A program made the translations under genes and the position numbers. The notes beneath the pieces were generated by a model that made no database searches, was not told where the DNA came from, and was given only the letters and a program-made list of their open reading frames with translations. A stretch of 64,000 nucleotides of DNA from assembly GCF_022751215.1 (NCBI RefSeq), contig NZ_JAICDG010000005.1, positions 1 through 64,000 on the forward strand, in the 5' to 3' direction. Source of the DNA: Actinomadura terrae (GTDB lineage: Bacteria; Actinomycetota; Actinomycetes; Streptosporangiales; Streptosporangiaceae). Positions 31,750 through 40,602 of the stretch are shown here, piece after piece; the first letter of the stretch is position 1, and the number at the start of each line of letters is the position of its first letter.

Positions 31750-33795
31750 CTAGACCCCTTCCGCAGCCGGGCGCTTGGCCACCAGCGTCAGCACGTCGTA
31801 CTTCGCGACGACCTCGCCGTCCTGCCGGGTGACCTCGGTGTCCCATCTGACCTCGCCGTAGTCGGCGTTCTCGCGCGGGGTGATCTGCTTGGCGGTGAGC
31901 GCCACGGTCAGCTCGTCGCCCGGGAACGTCGGCGCGAGGAACCGCAGGTTCTCCAGCCCGTAGTTCGCGAGGACGGGCCCGGGCTCGGGCGAGACGAACA
32001 GCCCCGCCGCGAACGACACCACCAGGTAGCCGTGCGCGACCCGGCCGCCGAAGAACGGGTTCGCCCGCGCGGCCTCCTCGTCCATGTGGGCGTAGAAGGT
32101 GTCGCCGGTGAAGTCCGCGAAGTGCTCGATGTCCTCCAGCGTGACCGGACGGGGGCCCGCGACGACCGTGTCGCCGATCCGCAGGTCCTCCAGGTGCTTG
32201 CGGAACGGGTGGACGTCGCCCTCCGCGCGCGGCGAGCCCTGCGTCCAGCGCCCGGTGATCGCGGTGAGCATCGACGGCGAGCCCTGCACGGCGGTGCGCT
32301 GCATGTGGTGCAGGACGCCGCGCACGCCGCCCATCTCCTCGCCGCCGCCCGCGCGTCCCGGACCGCCGTGCACGAGCATCGGCAGCGGCGAACCGTGCCC
32401 TGTGGACTCCTTCGCGTCCTCCTCGTTCAGCACGAGCAGCCGTCCGTGCCAGGGCGCCGCGCCGATCACGACCTGCCGCGCGAAGCCCGGGTCGGCGGTG
32501 ACGACCGAGCCGACCAGGCTGCCGCGCCCCCGGGCCGCGAGCGCGACCGCCTCCCGCGTGGTGGAGTACGGCAGCAGCGTCGCGACCGGCCCGAACGCCT
32601 CGACCTCGTGCGGCTCGGCGCGTCCGGGGTCGTCGGCGCGCAGCAGGATCGGCGACAGGAACGCGCCGCGCTCGGCGTCGGCGTCGACCACCTCCACCCG
32701 CCCTGGGTCGCCGAACACGATCCGGCCCGCGTCGGTCAGCGCCTTCAGGCCCCGGCGGACCTCCTCGCGCTGTTCGAGCGTGGCGAGCGCGCCCATCCGC
32801 ACGTCCGGGTTGGACGGGTTGCCGACCGTCACGCGCGCGAGCCGGTCGCCCGCCGCCTGCGCGACGGCGTCGATCAGGTCGGCCGGGACGATCGCGCGGC
32901 GGATCGCCGTGCACTTCTGGCCCGCCTTCACCGTCATCTCGGTCACGAGCTGCTTGACGAACAGGTCGAACTCCGGCGTGCCGGGACGCGCGTCCGGGCC
33001 GAGGATCGCGCAGTTCAGCGAGTCCGCCTCGGCGTTGAACCGGACCGACCGCCCCGCCACCACCGGATGCGTCCGCAGCCGCAGCGCGGTCGAGGCCGAC
33101 CCGGTGAACGCGACGAGGTCCTGCTCGGTGAGGTGGTCGAGCAGGTCACCGGCGTCGCCGCAGACGAACTGCACCGTCCCCTCGGGCAGGATGCCGGAGT
33201 CGACGATCAGCTCCACCAGCCGCGCGGTGAGGTAGGCGGTCTGGCTCGCTGGTTTGATCAGGCTCGGCATCCCGGCGAGGAACGCGGGCGCGAGCTTCTC
33301 CAGCGGCCCCCACATCGGGAAGTTGAACGCGTTGATCTGCACGGCGACGCCCTGGAGCGGCGTGCAGATGTGCCGCCCGGAGAACGTGCCGCCCTTGCTG
33401 AGCGGCTCCACGTCCCCGTCGACCAGGACGGTGTCGTTCGGCAGCTCCCGCTTGCCCTTGCTCGCGTACGACAGCAGGACGCCGATGCCGCCGTCCACGT
33501 CGATCCGCGAGTCGGCGAGCGTCGCGCCCGTCCGCGCGGACAGCGCGTACAGCTCGTCGCGGTGCTCGCGCAGGTGCAGGGCCAGCGTCTTCAGCAGGAC
33601 GGCGCGCTGGTGGAAGGTCAGCTCGCCGAGCGCCGGGCCCCCGGTCAGCCGCCCGTGCGTGAGCGCGGCGCCCATGTCGATGCCGGTGGTGGAGATCCGC
33701 CCGATCTCCTCGCCCGTCACCGCGTCGGTGAGCGGCGCCCCCTCGTCGGGCGGTATGTGCCAGGCGCCGGACACGTAGCTGGGGAGCGGAGCCAT
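31750..33795 (-). CDS. paaZ: Bifunctional oxepin-CoA hydrolase / semialdehyde dehydrogenase PaaZ
   Basis: A 681-residue fusion. Residues ~1-520 are an aldehyde dehydrogenase (FNFPMWGPLEKLAP, glycine loop AFTGSASTALRL, catalytic Cys in KAGQKCTAIRR). Residues ~540-680 are an (R)-hydratase/MaoC hot-dog domain with DFTGDTFYAHMDEEAARANP. It opens the oxepin-CoA ring and oxidises the semialdehyde to 3-oxo-5,6-dehydrosuberyl-CoA. First gene of paaZABCDE; GAGGAGG precedes the ATG at 33795. The operon promoter overlaps a TetR-type operator. Confidence 0.97.
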   Translation of the reverse strand: MAPLPSYVSGAWHIPPDEGAPLTDAVTGEEIGRISTTGIDMGAALTHGRLTGGPALGELTFHQRAVLLKTLALHLREHRDELYALSARTGATLADSRIDVDGGIGVLLSYASKGKRELPNDTVLVDGDVEPLSKGGTFSGRHICTPLQGVAVQINAFNFPMWGPLEKLAPAFLAGMPSLIKPASQTAYLTARLVELIVDSGILPEGTVQFVCGDAGDLLDHLTEQDLVAFTGSASTALRLRTHPVVAGRSVRFNAEADSLNCAILGPDARPGTPEFDLFVKQLVTEMTVKAGQKCTAIRRAIVPADLIDAVAQAAGDRLARVTVGNPSNPDVRMGALATLEQREEVRRGLKALTDAGRIVFGDPGRVEVVDADAERGAFLSPILLRADDPGRAEPHEVEAFGPVATLLPYSTTREAVALAARGRGSLVGSVVTADPGFARQVVIGAAPWHGRLLVLNEEDAKESTGHGSPLPMLVHGGPGRAGGGEEMGGVRGVLHHMQRTAVQGSPSMLTAITGRWTQGSPRAEGDVHPFRKHLEDLRIGDTVVAGPRPVTLEDIEHFADFTGDTFYAHMDEEAARANPFFGGRVAHGYLVVSFAAGLFVSPEPGPVLANYGLENLRFLAPTFPGDELTVALTAKQITPRENADYGEVRWDTEVTRQDGEVVAKYDVLTLVAKRPAAEGV

Positions 33796-33815
33796 CGACG
33801 GGCCTCCTCGCTGAT

Positions 33816-33837
33816 TTACTGACCGTCTGTTCAGTAA
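33816..33837. promoter_or_regulatory. Operator between paaZ and tetR (PaaR-type)
   Basis: The inverted repeat TTACTGA-N8-TCAGTAA contains ACCGTCTGTTCAGT-like halves seen in TetR-family operators of phenylacetate regulons. It lies 21 bases upstream of paaZ and about 70 upstream of the divergent TetR gene, so one site can repress both directions, probably relieved by phenylacetyl-CoA. Confidence 0.7.
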
Positions 33838-33908
33838 GTATCGTACCTCGGGGCGGCGCCGCTGAGAAGGCCGCGCCGGGCCGCCGGCCTGCTGCGATAA
33901 TGACCGCC

Positions 33909-34535
33909 GTGAGCGATGTGGACCCCCGCGCGGCCCCCCGCAGGCGCGGGCGGCCCGGGTACGACCGGGAGACGCTGCTCGCGGTCGCGGTGGAGGTGTT
34001 CAACGAGCGCGGCTACGACGGCACCAGCATGGACGACCTCGCCCGGCGGCTCGGGATCGGCAAGTCCGCGATCTACCACCACGTCACCGGCAAGCACGAG
34101 CTGCTCCAACTCGCCGTCGACCGCGCCCTCGACGGGCTGTTCGCCGCCGCCGACGAGGCCGCCGCCGCGCCCGGCCGCGCGATCGACCGGCTGGAGCACC
34201 TCGTCCGCGCCAGCGTCGCCGTGCTGGTCGAGCGGCTCCCGTTCGTCACGCTGCTGCTCCGGGTGCGCGGCAACACCGCCGTCGAGAAGCGCGCGCTGGC
34301 CCGCCGCCGCGAGTTCGACCACCTGGTCTCCGGGCTGGTCGCGCAGGCCGAGGCCGAGGGCGACATCCGCCCCGACATCGATCCCGCGATCACCGCCCGG
34401 CTGCTGTTCGGCCTGGTCAACTCGCTCGCCGAGTGGTACCGGCCGCGCGGCCGCGTGGGCGGTGCGCAGCTCGCCGACGCGATCTGCAAGGTCGCGTTCG
34501 ACGGGCTGCGCCACCCCCGTCCTACAGGTGGGTGA
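33909..34535 (+). CDS. TetR family regulator, probable PaaR
   Basis: A 208-residue TetR regulator divergent from paaZ. The helix-turn-helix is LLAVAVEVFNERGYDGTSMDDLARRLGIGKSAIYHHVTGKHELL by position (residues ~24-67). Divergence from the paa operon, with a shared palindromic operator, suggests it represses phenylacetate catabolism (PaaR). GTG at 33909 is eight bases after a GATAAT box (33896-33901), so the mRNA may be leaderless; ATG at 33900 is the alternative start. Its last codons overlap the convergent E2 gene by 14 bases. Confidence 0.87.
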   Translation: MSDVDPRAAPRRRGRPGYDRETLLAVAVEVFNERGYDGTSMDDLARRLGIGKSAIYHHVTGKHELLQLAVDRALDGLFAAADEAAAAPGRAIDRLEHLVRASVAVLVERLPFVTLLLRVRGNTAVEKRALARRREFDHLVSGLVAQAEAEGDIRPDIDPAITARLLFGLVNSLAEWYRPRGRVGGAQLADAICKVAFDGLRHPRPTGG

Positions 34536-35766
34536 GGAGCAGTTCGGGACGCTCCACGCAGTCGGCGACGAACCTGAGGAAGCCGCCCGCGACCCCGCCG
34601 TCGCAGACCCGGTGGTCGAACGTGAACGAGAGCTGCGCGACCTTCCGCAGCGCCACCTCGCCCTCGAACGCCCACGGCCGGTCGGTGATCCGGCCGACGC
34701 CGAGCATGGCGGCCTCCGGGTGGTTGAGGATCGGGTTCGAGCCGTCGACCCCGAAGACGCCGTAGTTGTTGAGCGTGAACGTCCCGCCGGTGAGGTCGGC
34801 GGGTGCGAGACGGCCTTCGCGGGCGTCCTCCGTACGTTGCCGGAGCGCCGCCGCGAGTTCGGCGAGCGTGAGCGACTGCGCGTCGCGGACCACCGGCACC
34901 ACGAGGCCCCGCTCGGTCTGCGCGGCGAACCCGAGATGGATCCGGGACGTCTGGACGATCTCTTCGCGTTCGGCGTCCACATGGGCGTTGAGCTGGGGGT
35001 ACCGCCGCAGCCCCGCCAGGCAGATCCGGGCGAGCAACGCCAGCATGCCGATCCGCGCGTCCGGATCGGCGCGGTTGATGTTCGCCTTCAGGTCCACGAG
35101 CGGGGTCGCGTCGACGTCCACCCATGTGCTCGCGTCGGGGATCTCGCTGCGGCTGCGCGCGAGCTTCTCGGCGATCGCGCGCCGCGTGCCCTTGAGCGGG
35201 ATGCGCAGGACGCCTTCTTCGCTTTCGGGGGCGGCGGGGGCGGCGGCGCTGATCGCGGCCTCGACGTCGCGCCGCAGCACCACGCCCCCGGGCCCGCTCG
35301 CGTCCAGCGCGGCGACGTCGATGCCGTGCTCCTTCGCGAGCCGCCGCACCACCGGCGAGATCACCCGGGGCGCCTCGTCGACCGCCTTCGGCGCGGGCAC
35401 GGCCGCCGGACGGACGGCGCGGCGGCGCGACCGGCGGGAGGCGCCGTCGCTCGTCCCGTAGCCGACGAGGACGTTGCCGGAACCCGCCCGCTCCTCCTCC
35501 CGGTACCGCTCGTCCGCGTTGTTCTGGAGGGCGACCTCGATCAGCGGCGCGCCCACGCCGACCACCGACCCGGCGTCGGCGTAGAGGCGGGCCACGACGC
35601 CCGCGATCGGGATCGGGACGTCCACGGCGGCCTTGGCGGTCTCGACCTCGACGACGCTCTGGTCGACGGTCACCGGGTCGCCGACCGCGACCTTCCACTC
35701 CAGGATCTCGGCCTCGGTCAGCCCCTCGCCGAGGTCGGGCAGCCGGAAGATCGTCGCGGCCGTCAC
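34522..35766 (-). CDS. Branched-chain 2-oxoacid dehydrogenase E2 (dihydrolipoyl acyltransferase)
   Basis: A 414-residue E2. One N-terminal lipoyl domain has the lipoyl-lysine in VVEVETAKAAVDVPIP (~residue 45), a peripheral-subunit binding domain lies at ~136-170 (ISPVVRRLAKEHGIDVAALDASG), and the catalytic domain ends with FTFDHRVCDGGVAGGF (His/Asp). It transfers the acyl group from E1 to CoA. GTG at 35766 overlaps the E1beta stop. Operon order E1alpha-E1beta-E2 and the divergent AsnC gene match bkd clusters. Pyruvate or acetoin dehydrogenase remain possible. Confidence 0.9.
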   Translation of the reverse strand: MTAATIFRLPDLGEGLTEAEILEWKVAVGDPVTVDQSVVEVETAKAAVDVPIPIAGVVARLYADAGSVVGVGAPLIEVALQNNADERYREEERAGSGNVLVGYGTSDGASRRSRRRAVRPAAVPAPKAVDEAPRVISPVVRRLAKEHGIDVAALDASGPGGVVLRRDVEAAISAAAPAAPESEEGVLRIPLKGTRRAIAEKLARSRSEIPDASTWVDVDATPLVDLKANINRADPDARIGMLALLARICLAGLRRYPQLNAHVDAEREEIVQTSRIHLGFAAQTERGLVVPVVRDAQSLTLAELAAALRQRTEDAREGRLAPADLTGGTFTLNNYGVFGVDGSNPILNHPEAAMLGVGRITDRPWAFEGEVALRKVAQLSFTFDHRVCDGGVAGGFLRFVADCVERPELLLTHL

Positions 35767-36773
35767 GCGGCACCGTCCAGGTAGCGCGGGTCGGGCTCGT
35801 CGTCGCGCTGGAGCCGGTCGAGCGCGTCGAGGACGCGGTCGACGTTCGGCAGGTGGTGGCGCTCCAGCATCGGCGGCGGGTAGGGGATGTCGAACCCGGT
35901 CACGCGCAGCACCGGCGCCTGGAGGCTGTGGAAGCAGCGCTCCTGCACGCGGGCCGCGACCTCCGCGCCGACCCCCGCGAACCCGGCGGCCTCGCTGACG
36001 ACGACGCAGCGTCCCGTCTTCCGGACGGACGCGACGACCGTGGCGTCGTCGAACGGGACGATCGTCCGCAGGTCGACGACCTCCAGGTCCCAGCCCTCGC
36101 CCGCGGCGGCCTCGGCGGCCTCCAGCGCCACCGGCACGCTCGGCCCGTAGGCGACGAGCGTCGCGTCGGCTCCCGGCCGCCGGATCGCGGCGCGGCCGAA
36201 CGGCTCCGCGCGGGCGGGCAGCGCGACGTCCGCCTTCGACCAGTACAGCTTCTTCGGCTCCAGGAAGATGACGGGATCGGGGTCGTCGATGGCCTCCCGG
36301 AGCAGCGAGTACGCGTCCGCGACGGTCGCGGGGGTGACGACCTTCAGCCCCGGGGTGTGCGCGTAGTAGCCCTCGCTGGAATCGCAGTGGTGCTCGACGC
36401 CGCCGATTCCGCCCGCGTAGGGAATGCGGATGACCAGCGGCAGCCCGACCTGCCCGCGCGTGCGGTTGCGCGTCTTCGCGACATGGGACGCGATCTGCTC
36501 GAACGCCGGATAGGCGAACGCGTCGAACTGCATCTCCACGACGGGCCGGAACCCGCCCATCGCCATTCCGACGGCGAACCCGACGATTCCCGCCTCGGCG
36601 AGCGGGGTGTCGAAACAGCGGTCGTCGCCGAACTTGTCGGTCAGGCCGTCGGTGATGCGGAAGACCCCGCCGAGCGCGCCGACGTCCTCGCCGAACACGA
36701 CGACCTGGTCGTCGCCGTCCATGGCGTCGCGGAGCGCGGCGTTGAGCGCCTGCGCCATCGTCATCGTCGTCAT
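35763..36773 (-). CDS. 2-Oxoacid dehydrogenase E1 component, beta subunit
   Basis: A 336-residue transketolase-like E1beta: VFGEDVGALGGVFRITDGL, FDTPLAEAGIVGFAVGMAMGGFRPVVEMQF, YSLLREAIDDPDPVIFLEPKKLYW, and a C-terminal domain VSEAAGFAGVGAEVAARVQE. With E1alpha it forms the ThDP-dependent decarboxylase. Start ATG at 36773 overlaps the E1alpha stop (ATGA), and its own stop overlaps the E2 start, so the three genes are translationally coupled. Confidence 0.93.
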   Translation of the reverse strand: MTTMTMAQALNAALRDAMDGDDQVVVFGEDVGALGGVFRITDGLTDKFGDDRCFDTPLAEAGIVGFAVGMAMGGFRPVVEMQFDAFAYPAFEQIASHVAKTRNRTRGQVGLPLVIRIPYAGGIGGVEHHCDSSEGYYAHTPGLKVVTPATVADAYSLLREAIDDPDPVIFLEPKKLYWSKADVALPARAEPFGRAAIRRPGADATLVAYGPSVPVALEAAEAAAGEGWDLEVVDLRTIVPFDDATVVASVRKTGRCVVVSEAAGFAGVGAEVAARVQERCFHSLQAPVLRVTGFDIPYPPPMLERHHLPNVDRVLDALDRLQRDDEPDPRYLDGAA

Positions 36774-37912
36774 GACAGCGCTTCCTCTGCTTCGAGCTCG
36801 GTGCGCAGCAGCGCGCGCTGCTCGTCGAGCTGCGGGGTCGGCGTGCCGTAGACGTGGTCGAACATCCCGAGCGGGACGAGTTCGGGGTCGGCGTTCATCC
36901 GCTCGCGCAGCCGGGACGCGAACTCCTCCGCCTCCGCCTCGAACGCGGTCACGTCCTCGTCGGTGAGGAGGTCGCGGCGCCGCAGATGGGCCTCCAGCCG
37001 CGCGACCGGGTCGCGCCGCCGCCATTCCGCGGCCTCCGCGTCGGCCCTGTACCGGGACGGGTCGTCGGCGTTCGTGTGGGCCTCAAGCCGGTACGTGCAC
37101 GCCTCCACGAGGAACGGTCCGTGACCGGACCGCGCGTGCTCGACGGCGGCACCGAGAACGGCCAGCACCGCGACCGGGTCGTTTCCGTCCACCCTTTCCG
37201 AACGCACCCCGTAACCGACGCCCTTGTGGGCGAGCGAAGGCGCGGCGGTCTGCCGGTCCAGTGGCACGGAGATGGCGTACTGGTTGTTCTGGACGAGGAA
37301 CACGACCGGCGCCTTGAAGACGGCCGCGAAATTGAGCGCCTCGTGGAAGTCGCCCTCGCTGGTCGCGCCGTCGCCGACGCACGCGAGCGCGACCCGTCCC
37401 GTCCCCTTGCGGCGTTCGGCGTAGGCGAGGCCGGCCGCGTGGACGGACTGCGTCGCGAGCGGCGTGCACTGCGGCGCCGTGTGGTGCCGCTCCGGGTCGT
37501 ACCCGCAGTGCGCGTTGCCGCGCAGCAGCGCGAGCACCTCGACGGGGTCGATGCCGCGCGCCACCAGCGCCATCGACTCCCGGTACGTGGGGAACAGCCA
37601 GTCGTCCTCGTTCAGCGCGAGCACCGCGCCGATCTGGCACGCCTCCTGCCCGTGGCTGGACGGATAGACCGCCAGCCGCCCCTGCTTGGTGAGCGCCGTG
37701 GCCTGGGCGTCGAACCGCCGTCCGATGACCATCTGACGGTACGCCCGGCGCAGCAGCGCCTCGTCCGGCGCCCGGTAGCGCTGCCGCCGCCGCACCGCCG
37801 CACCGGAATCGGTCAGGAACCGCACCGGCTCCGCCGAGGGGAGCAGCTCCTCGGCCGAGGGGGGTCGCCCCTCCGCCGAGGGGAGCGGCGCCTTCGGATG
37901 TGGACCCGCCAT
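36770..37912 (-). CDS. 2-Oxoacid dehydrogenase E1 component, alpha subunit
   Basis: A 380-residue ThDP-binding subunit. The ThDP motif is seen in CVGDGATSEGDFHEALNFAAVFKAPVVFLVQNNQYAIS by position (~205-242), with the phosphorylation-loop-type region EACTYRLEAHTNADDPSRYR further on. The N-terminus has a small repeat of PSAE (residues ~12-27). Length and motifs fit the branched-chain type E1. AGGAGG lies nine bases before the ATG at 37912. First gene of the operon; no E3 (lipoamide dehydrogenase) gene follows, so E3 must be supplied elsewhere. Confidence 0.93.
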   Translation of the reverse strand: MAGPHPKAPLPSAEGRPPSAEELLPSAEPVRFLTDSGAAVRRRQRYRAPDEALLRRAYRQMVIGRRFDAQATALTKQGRLAVYPSSHGQEACQIGAVLALNEDDWLFPTYRESMALVARGIDPVEVLALLRGNAHCGYDPERHHTAPQCTPLATQSVHAAGLAYAERRKGTGRVALACVGDGATSEGDFHEALNFAAVFKAPVVFLVQNNQYAISVPLDRQTAAPSLAHKGVGYGVRSERVDGNDPVAVLAVLGAAVEHARSGHGPFLVEACTYRLEAHTNADDPSRYRADAEAAEWRRRDPVARLEAHLRRRDLLTDEDVTAFEAEAEEFASRLRERMNADPELVPLGMFDHVYGTPTPQLDEQRALLRTELEAEEALS

Positions 37913-38023
37913 ACGCCCCCACCTCCTCGTTTTTCCATCGGTGGTAGGAATATGAAACAGGTCGGCCATAGGTCTCAAGAGTCGGCCGGAATCCAGGACG
38001 ACCGGCCCTCAAGCGGAGCACTC

Positions 38024-38524
38024 ATGGACCATCTGTCGCCGGGGAGCACGGCCTCCCCGGTCCCACCGGGACGATCGGCGGCGGCCCTGGACGACGTCGA
38101 CCGCGCGATCCTCCGCGAGCTGACCGCCGACGGCCGGCTGTCGATGCGCGCACTCGCCGAGCGGGTCAGCGTCTCCCGCTCCAACGTCTACGCACGCGTC
38201 GAACGCTTGATCGAGGAGGGGGTCATCGCCGGGTTCACCGCCCGCGTCGACCCCGTCCGCGCGGGCCTCGGCACCGCCGCGTACGTGCTGGTCAACATAG
38301 AGCAGAACTCGTGGCGCAAGGTGTCGGCGCAGCTCCGCGAGGTCCCCTACATCCAGCATCTGGCGTTCGTGGGCGGCGACGTCGACCTCGTCATGCTCGT
38401 CCGGACGCCCGACAACGCCTCCCTGCGCGACGTCGTGCTCGGCCGCATCCACGCGGTGGAGGGCGTCCGCTCCACCCGGACCTGGCTGATCTTCGACGAG
38501 ACGCCGACCCCGCACCACCACTGA
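38024..38524 (+). CDS. Lrp/AsnC family regulator, probable BkdR
   Basis: A 166-residue feast/famine regulator divergent from the 2-oxoacid dehydrogenase operon. The helix-turn-helix is DDVDRAILRELTADGRLSMRALAERVSVSRSNVYARVERL by position (residues ~23-62); the RAM effector domain follows (~80-160). BkdR proteins regulate branched-chain amino acid degradation in response to those amino acids. The 111-base divergent spacer holds the promoters. A 17-bp hairpin follows the stop. Confidence 0.9.
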   Translation: MDHLSPGSTASPVPPGRSAAALDDVDRAILRELTADGRLSMRALAERVSVSRSNVYARVERLIEEGVIAGFTARVDPVRAGLGTAAYVLVNIEQNSWRKVSAQLREVPYIQHLAFVGGDVDLVMLVRTPDNASLRDVVLGRIHAVEGVRSTRTWLIFDETPTPHHH

Positions 38525-38541
38525 CCGGCGAAAAAGGGAAT

Positions 38542-38582
38542 GGACACGTCCGGTACGGAGCGGGGCCGTACCGGACGTGTCC
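38542..38582. terminator. Hairpin between bkdR-like and M4 protease genes
   Basis: A 17-bp perfect stem (GGACACGTCCGGTACGG and its complement) with a 7-nt loop lies 18 bases after the AsnC stop. On the minus strand it is followed within a few bases by CCCTTTTTC, so it may terminate both the AsnC gene and the convergent protease transcript. Confidence 0.8.
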
Positions 38583-38704
38583 GGGGACGTTGCCAGACTC
38601 GACCGCCTGCCGGCGGGGTTTCGGTGGCGGTCACGGGCGAGAGCCCTGGGACGTCCCTTCTCGGAGGGCTGTTCAGTCTCCGGCGCGATCGCGCCGGAAG
38701 GGGA

Positions 38705-40252
38705 TCAGCAGGCCGGCTCGCCGCTCTGCGCGGGAACGCTCACGGCGCTCCAGGCCGACTTGACCGCGTTGCACTCCGTCGAGGAACCGGCGAACAGTTC
38801 CTTCGCGGCCTGGACGGTCGCGACCCGCGCGCGGGCGTGGGTCCAGGCGCTCACCTTGCGGTTGAGGCCGCCCATGAAGATCTGGCCGGCCTTCTGGATG
38901 CCGATCCCGGTGACCTTGGAGTTGTTGCAGGTCGGGCTCGTCGGGTTGCCGTTGGTCGGGTTCGAGCCCTCGGCCAGCAGGTAGAACCAGTGGTTCTGCG
39001 GCCCGGCGGCCTTGTGCACTTCCGTCCTCGGAATGGAGGAGGAGTAGCAGTTGGGGTCGCTCTTCGCACCCGGGTTGTACATGTTGCGGATCGGGCCCTG
39101 GCCGACCAGGTCGACCTCCTCGCCCACGAGGTAGTCGGGCGGGTCGTACTGGGCGGGCTCGTTGATGTAGTGCTCGGTCAGCGCGCCGAAGATGTCGCCG
39201 GCCGACTCGTTCAGTCCACCCTTCTCGTTACCGCCGCCGCTGTCACCGCCGGGGGTGGTGGTGAAGATCGCGTGGCCGTTCTCGTGGCCCACGACGTCGA
39301 CCGAGGTCGCCTGCTTGTTGTTGGCCTGGTTGTGGCCGAAGTTGGTGTAGCTGCCGTTCCAGTAGGCGTTGACATCGCTCAGGCCGACGCGGGAGGGGAA
39401 TCCGCGCCCGTTGCCATTGGTGCCGTTGCGGCCGAGCCATGCCTTGAGCATGTCCCATTCCTTCTGGACCGCGTACAGCACGTCCACGCACGCGGTCTCC
39501 AGGTTGGTGCCGCTGCCGTTGCCCCAGGCACTGTCGGTGCCCGTGTACGCGGAACCGCCCTGGCCGCCGCACTGGTGGCCGGGGCGCGACGGGTCGGTCA
39601 TCGACGTCGCCGCCGTGCTCAGGTCGACCGTGCCGTGGTAGTTGCTCTGGTCGTCGGCGGCGTCGCGGACCTCGTCCCAGGTCTTGACGACCTTGCCGGA
39701 CCTGGCGTCGACCATCACGTGCAGCTTGGTCTCGGCGCGCTTCTGGTGGCCGCTGACGACCGTCTCGTAGACCAGGCGTCCCGAGCCCTCGGCCAGCACC
39801 GTGAGGCGGGGCGAGGAGACCGTGGAGACCTTGGAGACCTTGGCGCGCGAGACCCGCGCGGCCTGGGCGGCCGTGACGGTCGCCTTCGTCCCCACGTTGA
39901 GCGCCTCGGTCTGGTTGACCGACGTGCTCAGCACACCGCCGGACGCGTTGGTCGTCACGACGAAGTCGCCGCCGTACACCGGCAGGCCGTCGTAGGTGCG
40001 CTGGTATTCCACGTGCTGGAGCCCGCGCAGGCCGGACGTCACGTTCGTCCGGAAGATCTTGTCCTTGGGCGCGGCCTTGAACGCCGCGGGCTGGGACACG
40101 ACGAAGGTGTCGGCCGACGCGGCGGCCAGGGAGCGCGGGTCCGGCTTGGCCGCCTTCGCGGTACCGGCGGTCGCTCCTGTGGCGGGGGCGGACATCGCCA
40201 CGGCGAGGCCGACGGCCAGTGCCGTCGCCCCGAACGCGGTCTGGTGTCTCAC
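38705..40252 (-). CDS. Secreted M4 family (thermolysin-like) metalloprotease
   Basis: A 515-residue secreted zinc protease. A signal peptide (TALAVGLAVAMSAPATGATA) precedes an FTP-type propeptide (~residues 40-190) and the catalytic domain, with zinc site DVVGHENGHAIF (HExxH-type HENGH, ~302) and the third ligand in GGLNESAGDIFGAL. The end has a C-terminal Cys (QSGEPAC). It would be autoprocessed outside the cell. GTG at 40252 has AAGGAG seven bases upstream. It stands alone, with a long AT-richer upstream region. Confidence 0.93.
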   Translation of the reverse strand: MRHQTAFGATALAVGLAVAMSAPATGATAGTAKAAKPDPRSLAAASADTFVVSQPAAFKAAPKDKIFRTNVTSGLRGLQHVEYQRTYDGLPVYGGDFVVTTNASGGVLSTSVNQTEALNVGTKATVTAAQAARVSRAKVSKVSTVSSPRLTVLAEGSGRLVYETVVSGHQKRAETKLHVMVDARSGKVVKTWDEVRDAADDQSNYHGTVDLSTAATSMTDPSRPGHQCGGQGGSAYTGTDSAWGNGSGTNLETACVDVLYAVQKEWDMLKAWLGRNGTNGNGRGFPSRVGLSDVNAYWNGSYTNFGHNQANNKQATSVDVVGHENGHAIFTTTPGGDSGGGNEKGGLNESAGDIFGALTEHYINEPAQYDPPDYLVGEEVDLVGQGPIRNMYNPGAKSDPNCYSSSIPRTEVHKAAGPQNHWFYLLAEGSNPTNGNPTSPTCNNSKVTGIGIQKAGQIFMGGLNRKVSAWTHARARVATVQAAKELFAGSSTECNAVKSAWSAVSVPAQSGEPAC

Positions 40253-40602
40253 AGGGGTGCTCCTTTTCACGGGCCCGCCATCCGAGGACGCGCGGAGCCG
40301 GTGCGTGGGAGCGCTCCGCCGCGTCCTTGTCCGCCGGGCGAGGACTGGGGACGTGCAGCTCATCCGAATGAGCTGTCCCGAAGTGCACCCCGCCGCACCG
40401 GAACGTGTCAATGCATTCAACGGGACACGAATTTTCACAGATGTGAAAATGAATGAGAAATAAAGTTGATCAATACGCTGAGCAGCGGTCAAACCCGAAT
40501 GCCGTATTCAGTCCCCGCGAAATACCGCGGGTCGCCCCCCGCGGCGAAGCGGAATTCCCACGAGAGTCGCTCAGCGTCCTCGCGCGGTCACACCCACCGG
40601 GG
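40253..40602. other. Upstream region of the M4 protease with palindrome
   Basis: A 350-base gap, with AT-rich patches unlike its surroundings around 40,420-40,500. It contains the inverted repeat ATTTTCACA-GA-TGTGAAAAT (40431-40450), about 180 bases upstream of the protease start. TTGACA occurs on the minus strand near 40,405-40,411 and could be a -35. No gene seen. Confidence 0.5.
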
